16,221 nucleotides of DNA, taken from assembly GCA_031288815.1 (NCBI GenBank), contig JAITQR010000018.1, forward strand, positions 1-16,221, read 5' to 3'. The DNA is from Treponema sp. (GTDB lineage Bacteria > Spirochaetota > Spirochaetia > Treponematales > Breznakiellaceae). Shown one piece after another: positions 5,258 through 12,043 of this stretch; the first letter of the stretch is position 1, and each line of letters begins with the position of its first letter. The position numbers were made by a program, and so were the translations under genes. The notes beneath the pieces were generated by a model that saw only the letters and a list, made by a program, of their open reading frames with translations, made no database searches and was not told where the DNA came from.

Positions 5258-6634
5258 TTAATGGTTAAGGAATTCAAGCGGATTAACCGCCCTTCCGTTT
5301 TTATACACCGCGAAATGGAGATGGGGGCCGGTACTGTAGCCGGTACTGCCCACTTCCCCAATTTTGAAGCCCTGGGTAACGGAAAGGCCCTGCTTTACCG
5401 AGACCAGGCTCATGTGAGCGTACATGGTCTGATACCCCCCGCCGTGTTCCAGGATAACGAAGCGGCCGTAAGTGGGGTTAACGCCTACCACGGAGACTTT
5501 GCCGTCCTGGGCGGCTTTGATGGGGGTACCCGTGGAGGCGGCGAGATCGATGGCCGAATGGTGCCGTCTGACCCCGCTGATAGGATCGTTGCGCCAGCCG
5601 AAGGCACTGGTGAGCCGTCCCCGGATGGGGTAGATAAAGAGATCGCCCATGGCCATTTTAAGTTCTTCCCGCCTCATCCGGGCGCCGGGAATAAACAGCA
5701 CCGTTCCCTGGGCGATGGTATCGTCCTGGATGTCGTTGGCGTCCAGGATGGCTTCCTTGGGGACTCCCATGGCGGCGGAAATTCTCGCGATACTGTCCCC
5801 TTTCTTTACCGTGTAGGGGATTCCGTCCATGTTGGGAATCCGCAGGGTTTCCCCTTCCCGCAGCCTCTTTACGTTGGCTATTTCGTTGGAGGCGATAATA
5901 GCGTCCATGGAGAGGTGGTATTCCGCCGCTATCCCCGACACCGTGTCTCCCCTCCTGACCTGATAGGTTCCCCAGCCGAAAGTCTCCGTCAGATCCAGGG
6001 GTATCTCCTCCTCCCCTTCCCGGGAAGACGAAAGGGCGACGCCCACATAGGAGGCCAGGTTCTGTTCCGAATGGCTGTCCTCCAGGGGCTCGGCGAGGGC
6101 GGACTCCAGGAAACCGGGCCCCCGGAAAAGCAAAACCTGGGAGGGGGATTCCCAGTCCAGCGCGGCGAAGGAAACCAGGAAGGAAACGGCGGCGGCCAGA
6201 AAGGCCGGAAGGGGCAGGCTTTTCAGGATCCTCCGGAGGATTTTCGGGGGAGCTTCCGCCGAAGCGATCTCCACCCCGGCCGCTTTTTCCCTGAATCCGG
6301 CGGAAGCCCGGCGGGGCGGCGGGGCGGGCCGGGGCGGGGCTCCCGCCGGAAGCGCCGGGGCCGGCCGGGTAACTTGAGGGGGTTTTTCCTTTTCGGGCCG
6401 GCTTACATTCGGGGAACCCAGTTCCGCCGCGATACAGCCGAACAGGGAGTCCAGGCCCGCCAGAAGGGAAGAATTCCGGAAGCGGGACCGGGGAGCGTAA
6501 ACGGGATTCTGTTTTATCCGCCACACCGAACTGACAGAGGGGTGGCACGCGGACTTTTGGCGGCGTGACGAACTCTTGCGGGAAAAAGAGGAACTTTTCT
6601 GGCTGTAAACATGCTGATCGGCGATAAGATCCAT
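5258..6634 (-). CDS. LysM-LysM-M23 peptidoglycan endopeptidase, membrane anchored
   Basis: About 458 residues. A long basic, Pro-rich N-terminal region (PPRPAPPPRR near residue 105) precedes one TM helix (about 143-159). Two LysM domains follow: YQVRRGDTVSGIA... at about 224-267 and YTVKKGDSIARIS... at about 273-316. The C-terminal M23 (LytM-type) domain has its zinc and catalytic residues in place: HHSAID (HxxxD), YAH, and HLHF. These enzymes cut peptide cross-links in peptidoglycan, and LysM binds the glycan. The TM helix implies a periplasmic enzyme tethered to the inner membrane with an unusually long cytoplasmic tail. Start: GTG 6637 and ATG 6634 are adjacent with no clear SD; ATG is preferred, but a downstream start is possible. 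It leads a four-gene operon and diverges from the signal peptidase gene. Confidence 0.9.
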   Translation of the reverse strand: MDLIADQHVYSQKSSSFSRKSSSRRQKSACHPSVSSVWRIKQNPVYAPRSRFRNSSLLAGLDSLFGCIAAELGSPNVSRPEKEKPPQVTRPAPALPAGAPPRPAPPPRRASAGFREKAAGVEIASAEAPPKILRRILKSLPLPAFLAAAVSFLVSFAALDWESPSQVLLFRGPGFLESALAEPLEDSHSEQNLASYVGVALSSSREGEEEIPLDLTETFGWGTYQVRRGDTVSGIAAEYHLSMDAIIASNEIANVKRLREGETLRIPNMDGIPYTVKKGDSIARISAAMGVPKEAILDANDIQDDTIAQGTVLFIPGARMRREELKMAMGDLFIYPIRGRLTSAFGWRNDPISGVRRHHSAIDLAASTGTPIKAAQDGKVSVVGVNPTYGRFVILEHGGGYQTMYAHMSLVSVKQGLSVTQGFKIGEVGSTGYSTGPHLHFAVYKNGRAVNPLEFLNH

Positions 6635-6649
6635 CACAATACTGGTTTA

Positions 6650-6678
6650 TCGACATGATTTTTACTAATCATTATACT
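6650..6678 (+). promoter_or_regulatory. Promoter of the signal peptidase/PBP operon
   Basis: TCGACA (6650-6655), a 17-nt spacer and TATACT (6673-6678) make a near-consensus sigma-70 promoter. The first base of the ATG at 6687 is only nine bases beyond the -10, so the mRNA would start at or next to the start codon (leaderless or nearly so), consistent with the missing SD. Overlapping on the minus strand is TATAAT (6676-6671), a candidate -10 for the divergent M23 gene; its -35 is not recognisable. Confidence 0.6.
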
Positions 6679-6686
6679 TGGACACC

Positions 6687-7064
6687 ATGAACAAGGCGAT
6701 CCTGGGGGCCTTTGCCTTTGCCGTTGCCATGAAACTGTTTCTGTTTGATTTTATGATCGCCGACGGAAGCTCAATGGAGCCGGCCATAAAGCCGGGGGCC
6801 GTGCTGATGGTAAACCGGCTGGCCTACGGGTTCCGGGTACCCTGGGCCCGCTCCTATTTGCTGCGCTGGGCTATACCGGAGATTGGGGACGTGCTTGTTT
6901 TTTATACCCCGGAAGATCAGATTGTGGTAAAACGCTGCGCCGGATTCGCCGGAAGGGGGGAATTTATCGCCCTGGGAGACAACAGTTTGCAGTCCTACGA
7001 TTCCCGTTCTTACGGTCCGGTGGAAGTGGATAATATCATCGGAAAAGTACTGGGGGTTAAATGA
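6687..7064 (+). CDS. lepB: Signal peptidase I (S26 family), short form
   Basis: A 125-residue membrane-bound serine protease that would remove signal peptides from exported proteins on the outer face of the cytoplasmic membrane. An N-terminal hydrophobic helix (about residues 4-24) is followed by box B, DGSSMEPAIKPG, with catalytic Ser29; box D, VVKRCAG, with the general base Lys82; and box E, LGDNSLQSYDSRSYGPV (about 96-112). The GDNxxxSxDSR core is complete, so the enzyme should be active. It is much shorter than Escherichia coli LepB (one TM, no large insert), as in many Gram-positive and spirochaete forms. ATG 6687 is chosen over TTG 6678 because the TTG overlaps the -10 box. Its stop overlaps the PBP start (ATGA), making it first in a four-gene operon. 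Confidence 0.9.
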   Translation: MNKAILGAFAFAVAMKLFLFDFMIADGSSMEPAIKPGAVLMVNRLAYGFRVPWARSYLLRWAIPEIGDVLVFYTPEDQIVVKRCAGFAGRGEFIALGDNSLQSYDSRSYGPVEVDNIIGKVLGVK

Positions 7065-8941
7065 CCGGATTTTCCTCTCCTCCACCGTCGCCGAACCGTC
7101 ATCATGGACGTTTTATCTTTCTTGCCGTTCTTCTCTCCCTGGGCGTCCTGGTAGCGCTGGGGAGGTACGCCTATCTCATGCTCGGAGGGGGGGAGACGCC
7201 GGAACCTCTCCGTACGGACCGCTTTACCGAACGGGGCTCTATTCTGGATCGGAACGGCCGAGTCCTGGCCCTTCAGACCCGGCTGGCCAATATCAGCGCC
7301 TGGCGGCCGGAGATTGAGGATCTGGAACAGGTAAGCGGCGATCTTGCCCCCATTTTGGAAATGTCCCCCGCCGAGATCCGGGATCGGATAGCCCGTTCCC
7401 CCACCGACTTTGTGTATCTGAAAAAACAGGTGGACGAGTCCACTATCAGGATGGTAGACGCCGCCAGGGAGGAGAAAAAACTACAGGGCATCGGGATCGA
7501 GCCGATCCGGGGGCGGATATACCCGGAACGGAACCTGGCGAGCCAGATCGTGGGTTTTGTGGGGGACGACAACAACGGGCTGGCGGGGATTGAGTACGCC
7601 TTTGAATCGGAGCTGGCTCCCCGGAGCGGGAGCGGCGCCGGCAACCAGGTAATGCTGACCATCGACTCCAACGTGCAGTACATCCTGGAACAGATAGCCG
7701 GAGAAACCCTCCGGGAGAACCAGGCCGAAGCGGTGATGTTTATGGCCATGGACCCCCGGAGCGGGGAAATTCTGGGTTCCGCTTCCCTGCCCGGCTTCGA
7801 CCCCAACGACATCCGCCTTTCCGACGACAATTCCCGGATGGACCGGCCGGCTATCTGGGCCTACGAGCCCGGATCGGTCTTCAAGATCTTCTCCCTGGCC
7901 TCCCTCATGGACGGGGGAAGCGTCTCCGCCGGCAGTACCTTCGTCTGCAACGGGCATTATGAAAGGGTAACCGGCCGGGGGGAGCGGATCGTGATCAACT
8001 GCCTCGGGGCCCACGGCAGGGTTAACCCCAGGGACATCATCGTCTATTCCTGCAACGCCGGGGCGGCTTACGCGGCGGATCGGATGGGGACGGAAGCCTT
8101 TTACGACCGGCTGAGGAATTTCGGTTTCGGCGCCCGTACCGGTGCGGGGAACCCCGGGGAAACCGCGGGCTTCCTCCGGCCGGCGGAGCGCTGGTCGGAA
8201 CGATCCAAGCCGACCATCGCCATGGGGCAGGAAATAGCCGTCTCCGCCTTGCAGATGATCCAGGCCGCCGGCGCCATCGCCAACGACGGCCTCCTGGTTC
8301 CCCCGCGGGTGGTCTCCCGGATCATCTCCGAAGACGGCAAGACGGTCCGGGAATGGACCAACGGGGAGCCCCGGCGGATTATCAGCCCCGAGACCGCCCG
8401 GGCTATCCGATCCTACATGGTGGACGTTACCTCCGAGATCGGCACCGGCTGGCGGGCCAACGTGGAGGATCTTTCCCTGGCGGTAAAGACCGGAACAGCC
8501 CAGATCATCAACCCCCTTACCCTGGCCTATTCGGATACGGATTTTATCGCCAGCTGCATGGCCCTGCTTCCCGCCGAATCCCCCTCCCTGATCCTCTACC
8601 TGGTCATTGTAAAGCCCAGGGGCGAATACCTGGGGGGCCGTATCGCCGCCCCGCCTGTCCGGCAGGCCGCGGAAGCCCTGGTGGACTACCTGGGTATCCC
8701 CAGGGGCCGCAACCCCCAGGAAAGCCATTCCCCGGCGGTTACCCTGCCCCTGGAGAGGCCGCCTGAAATCGGCGCCTATGTCCCGGATTTTTCGGGCCTC
8801 TCCAAACGGACTCTGCTCCCCCTCCTCTTGCGGGACGATATACAGATCGAGATGAAGGGAGAAGGCTGGGTCCGCCGGCAGAGACCCGGACCGGGCGCCC
8901 CGGTGGAACCGGGGATGACCATATACCTGGAATTTGAATGA
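7061..8941 (+). CDS. Class B penicillin-binding protein (FtsI/SpoVD-type D,D-transpeptidase) with C-terminal PASTA domain
   Basis: A 626-residue bitopic protein that cross-links peptidoglycan in the periplasm. One TM helix (about residues 17-41) is followed by the dimerisation domain (from about 52; RGSILDRNGRVLA is the class B signature, and RIYPERNLASQIVGFVG also fits). The transpeptidase domain carries SVFK (Ser272, Lys275), SCN (330-332) and KTGTAQ (476-481), so all three catalytic motifs are intact. The C-terminal ~55 residues (VPDFSGLSKRT ... PVEPGMTIYLEFE) form one PASTA domain, typical of the SpoVD/PBP2x-like branch. The gene begins at an ATGA overlap with the signal peptidase gene and ends in an ATGA overlap with the DUF115 gene. 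It is not next to other division genes here, so its exact role (septal or elongation) is open. Confidence 0.93.
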   Translation: MTGFSSPPPSPNRHHGRFIFLAVLLSLGVLVALGRYAYLMLGGGETPEPLRTDRFTERGSILDRNGRVLALQTRLANISAWRPEIEDLEQVSGDLAPILEMSPAEIRDRIARSPTDFVYLKKQVDESTIRMVDAAREEKKLQGIGIEPIRGRIYPERNLASQIVGFVGDDNNGLAGIEYAFESELAPRSGSGAGNQVMLTIDSNVQYILEQIAGETLRENQAEAVMFMAMDPRSGEILGSASLPGFDPNDIRLSDDNSRMDRPAIWAYEPGSVFKIFSLASLMDGGSVSAGSTFVCNGHYERVTGRGERIVINCLGAHGRVNPRDIIVYSCNAGAAYAADRMGTEAFYDRLRNFGFGARTGAGNPGETAGFLRPAERWSERSKPTIAMGQEIAVSALQMIQAAGAIANDGLLVPPRVVSRIISEDGKTVREWTNGEPRRIISPETARAIRSYMVDVTSEIGTGWRANVEDLSLAVKTGTAQIINPLTLAYSDTDFIASCMALLPAESPSLILYLVIVKPRGEYLGGRIAAPPVRQAAEALVDYLGIPRGRNPQESHSPAVTLPLERPPEIGAYVPDFSGLSKRTLLPLLLRDDIQIEMKGEGWVRRQRPGPGAPVEPGMTIYLEFE

Positions 8942-11007
8942 CAAACCCAGGGGGTTCCGATTTTTCCCTCCTCTCCCGGCTCTTTCCCGGTCTGGCGGAG
9001 GAACTGGCGAAACCCGGCGGCGGGAAGCCCGCCGGGGAGGCGGAGGCCGGGGAGAAACCCGTCGACCGGGAACTCCGGGTGGAGACCGCCGCTTCCCGGG
9101 CGCCTACCCTGGTTTTCCGGGGACGCTATGTCCACTCGGCCCGGGATCCGGCCCGGGAAGCCCGCCGGCTTGCCGAAATCCTTCCCCTTCCGGGCGCGGG
9201 CCGAGCAGCCGGGCCGGGCGCTCAGGGCGGCGGGCCGGTGGTGATCCTCGGCTTCGGCCTGGGCTACACCGCCGAAGCGGCGGCGGAGCGGACGCCGGGA
9301 AGACCCCTGGTGCTGGTGGAGAGGCGGCGGGAAATCCTGAAAAAGGCCCTGGAGACCCGGAATCTGGATCGCTTCCTCTCGGAAAACCGGATCGTCTTTG
9401 TGGTGGGGGGGAGCGGCGAGGCGGTAAGCGGCGCCCTTTCCCTGTTTGATCGTCCCGGAGCGGGGGGAAACCCGCCGGATATCCTCAGAAACCGCGCCCT
9501 TACGGAACTGGACCCGGACTGGTACGCCGGGGTTGAGGGGCGGATCCGCGCCTGGATCGGCCGGAACGAGGTGAACGCGGCGACCCTGCGGCGCTTCGGC
9601 AAACGCTGGGTCCGTAACCTGGCCCGCAACCTGGAGGCGATCCGGGACATCCCCGGCGTCAAGAGGCTGGAAGGGATCCTGGCCGGGGGCCCGGCGGCCA
9701 AGGGGGAAGGCCCGGAGAACGGCCGGGAGAGCCCGGCGGGAAACAGCCGGCCCGGCCTTCCCGTATTTCTGGCCGCGGCGGGGCCTTCCCTGGATTTGGC
9801 CGGGCCCCTGCTGAAAGAAATACGGAAGCGCTGCGTCATCGTGGCGGTGGACACAAGCCTCCGTTTCATGCTCTCCCGGGGGATCGATCCTGATTTCGCC
9901 GTGGCGGTGGATCCCCAGTACTGGAACGCCCGGCATCTGGATCGTTCCGCCGCGGAGCGGACCTGGCTTATCGCCGAGTCGGCGGTCTATCCCCCGGTAC
10001 TGCGCCACCCCTTCCGGGGAAGCTTCCTCTGCCGGTCCCTGTTCCCCCTGGGCCGCTTTATCGAAGACCGGGTAGATCCCAAAGGGGCCCTGGGCGCGGG
10101 AGGATCGGTGGCTACCAGCGCCTGGGACTTCGCCCGGCTCCTGGGAGCCCCCTCCGTCTGGATCGCCGGCCTGGATCTTTCCTTCCCGGAACTCAAGACC
10201 CATTTCCGGGGGGCTCTCTTTGAAACCCGGTCCCACGCCGAATCGGGCCGCCGCCTTCCCGCGGAGACCTGGTCGGTCCGGGCCCTGCGGGACGGGCAGC
10301 CCCTGATGGCGGCGGCGGCCGGGGGCGGGGAAGTCCTTACGGACCGGCGGCTTTCCCTTTACGCCGCCTGGTTCGAGAGCCGTTTCCGGGAATACCCGGA
10401 AACCAGGAACTACAGCCTTTCGCCCGGCGGTATAAGCATCCCCGGCCTGGAGCTTGCCTCCCCGGAGGCCCTGCTCGCCCTTCCGGAACGGCGGGAAGAA
10501 ATCGATGGGAGGCTTGAGGAGGCCGCCGCCCTCCGGCGGGACTTCCTCAGTCCCGAAACGGTCCGGGGACGGGCGGAACGCTACGAGGCGGCCAAATCCC
10601 GGCTGCTTGAGGGGCTGGCGGAAATTGTCCGGCAAGCCCGGAGCGCCGCCTCCCTGGCCCGGAAGGCCCTGGGCCCCGGCGGGGAGGCGGCCCGGGGGCC
10701 GGGCGGGAAGGATAGTCCCCCGGCGAAGGGTTTAAGCGGGGCGGAACGGGAAAGGCTGCTCGGAAAACTGGACGCCGCCCTGGCGGCAATCCGGGAAAGC
10801 GATGTTAAGGACGTGGCGGGTTTCCTCTTTCCCCCCCGGGAGGCGGCCGGGACGGAAGGGGCCGGCCTTGCCGCGGGAACCGCCGGGGGCCCGGACCCCT
10901 TTGTCCGCTATCTTGAAGCTTCCGCCGGAATGTATCAGGATCTGGCGGAGGCTGCGGAGTATCAGCTTGAGGCGCTTAAAAAGATAAACAGGAGGGGTAA
11001 TATATGA
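8938..11007 (+). CDS. DUF115 motility-associated-factor glycosyltransferase-like protein
   Basis: A 689-residue soluble protein. Residues about 100-160 form a Rossmann-like segment (VVILGFGLGY, then PLVLVERR). The DUF115 core (MptE-like fold) lies at about 276-440, with VFLAAAGPSLDLAG, the strand VIVAVDTSLRFML, the DPDFAVAVDPQ motif, GGSVATSAWDFARLLGA and IAGLDLSF. A helical, charged C-terminus follows (about 515-689). DUF115/Maf proteins are known in Campylobacter and other flagellates as flagellin glycosylation (nonulosonic acid transfer) factors; here that role is inferred from family only. Unusually, it sits in a cell-wall operon, joined on both sides by ATGA overlaps. Low-complexity G/A/P-rich inserts (about 243-275, 576-600, 633-655) interrupt otherwise folded regions and match extreme GC-rich codon use. 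Confidence 0.85.
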   Translation: MTNPGGSDFSLLSRLFPGLAEELAKPGGGKPAGEAEAGEKPVDRELRVETAASRAPTLVFRGRYVHSARDPAREARRLAEILPLPGAGRAAGPGAQGGGPVVILGFGLGYTAEAAAERTPGRPLVLVERRREILKKALETRNLDRFLSENRIVFVVGGSGEAVSGALSLFDRPGAGGNPPDILRNRALTELDPDWYAGVEGRIRAWIGRNEVNAATLRRFGKRWVRNLARNLEAIRDIPGVKRLEGILAGGPAAKGEGPENGRESPAGNSRPGLPVFLAAAGPSLDLAGPLLKEIRKRCVIVAVDTSLRFMLSRGIDPDFAVAVDPQYWNARHLDRSAAERTWLIAESAVYPPVLRHPFRGSFLCRSLFPLGRFIEDRVDPKGALGAGGSVATSAWDFARLLGAPSVWIAGLDLSFPELKTHFRGALFETRSHAESGRRLPAETWSVRALRDGQPLMAAAAGGGEVLTDRRLSLYAAWFESRFREYPETRNYSLSPGGISIPGLELASPEALLALPERREEIDGRLEEAAALRRDFLSPETVRGRAERYEAAKSRLLEGLAEIVRQARSAASLARKALGPGGEAARGPGGKDSPPAKGLSGAERERLLGKLDAALAAIRESDVKDVAGFLFPPREAAGTEGAGLAAGTAGGPDPFVRYLEASAGMYQDLAEAAEYQLEALKKINRRGNI

Positions 11008-12031
11008 GAACGCGAAATCCGGGGACGTTTTTCCTTTTTCTGTTGGCGGGCTTTTTCGTGTCCTGCGCCAGCCGTCCCGTTCCCCGCGGCGGCGTTCAGG
11101 ACGGGGCCTCCGGCGGCCCGTCCCCGTCTATACTGTCCTCCCTTCCCGCGCCGCCGCCCTCGGCGATTGATCAGCTTGTCCGCCGGGTTAAAAGCGACGA
11201 TCCGGGGCTGGTAAAGTATTTCCTCCAGGACGAGGAGGGAACGATTACCGTGAAAGCGGACGCCGGAGACTGGGAGATCCTCTACGATTTGTCTGAGGCC
11301 CGGCCCGTCTCCCCCTCCCTCTGGGAAGTCGATTTTTCCGTGCGGCAGGCGGAGACCGGGGAAACCCGGCGGGACACCCTCTTGTGGCTTATTCCCCCTG
11401 ACGATTCGGGGATACTGCTGTCCCTGGATGACAGCTATGAAGACCAGTGGCGGCGCCACTTCGATTTCTTCGACCATTACGGGGTAAAGCTTACCTTTTT
11501 TGTTATCGGAAACCACTCCCCTTTTGTGCCGAGGCCCTGAACCGGGGGCATGACATCGGTTACCACACCATGAGCCACCTCAATTTACTGCGGGTTTCCC
11601 GGGAGGAATTCGACCGGGAAACCACGGGGGAAGTGGGCGCCTACCGGGAGGCCGGGATACCCCTGAGATCTTTCGCCTACCCCTTCGGCTTTTCGGAACC
11701 CTGGATGCGGGAAACCCTGGCCCCTACCTTTGCCCTGCAGCGGGGCTTCGGGGTACGGTACCGCATCTATAACCGGGAAGACCTAAAGGCGGGGTACATC
11801 GTCTCCATGTCGATCGATAAAATTATTTACAAGACCGATGGGGAATTCGAGGCCGCTCTCGCCATGATGCTGAGAACCCTTAAATTTATCGGGGGGGATT
11901 CCGTCATCGCCCTGACCAGCCATGCCATCGCCGATGACGCTGATTGGGGAATCAGCCCCGGCCGGCTAGAGTACCTGTTCCGGACCGCTCAAGCGCTGGA
12001 TCTGCGGTTTTACCGGTTCGGGGATTTTTAG
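11004..12031 (+). pseudogene. Lipoprotein polysaccharide deacetylase (NodB family), frame-interrupted
   Basis: Two frames together encode one deacetylase of about 342 residues. The first runs from ATG 11004 (AGGAGG 8 nt upstream, ATGA overlap with DUF115) to TGA 11538-11540. The second covers the rest and ends at TAG 12029-12031. The N-terminus has a lipoprotein signal with lipobox F-V-S-C (Cys21). Motif 1 is LSLDDSYEDQW (normally TFDDG), then LTFFVIGNHSPF. After the junction at CCCCTTTT (11518-11525) comes CAEALNRGHDIGYHTMSH, in which the metal-binding H(T/S)xxH motif HTMSH is intact, and RSFAYPFGF matches motif 3. Domain sequence is continuous across the junction if one base were added, or if ribosomes slip by -1. 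Alternatives are a sequencing error, a real mutation, or programmed/phase-variable expression. Last gene of the operon. Confidence 0.8.
11519..11525 (+). other. Slippery heptamer C CCT TTT at the frame junction
   Basis: CCCTTTT is read as C-CCT-TTT in the upstream frame, which has the X-XXY-YYZ layout of -1 ribosomal frameshift sites. A -1 shift after TTT gives TGT GCC GAG and joins the two halves of the deacetylase without gain or loss of residues. Three nt downstream CCGA can pair with TCGG, with GCCC/GGGC nested inside. Whether shifting happens is not shown by sequence; homopolymer indel is an equally good explanation. Confidence 0.35.
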
Positions 12032-12043
12032 GACCGCCCGGGA

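Noticed and set aside
5084..6568. 494-codon plus-strand ORF opposite the M23 gene
   Set aside because: The M23 frame has TM, two LysM and complete metal motifs; the plus-strand translation is low-complexity and unlike any protein.
7481..8944. 487-codon minus-strand ORF opposite the PBP gene
   Set aside because: Antisense to a gene with all three penicillin-binding motifs.
8776..10635. 619-codon ORF on the minus strand across the DUF115 gene
   Set aside because: It is the antisense shadow of a very GC-rich gene; the plus-strand frame has recognisable DUF115 motifs and overlap-linked neighbours, and the antisense translation is Gly/Pro/Arg-rich without any domain.
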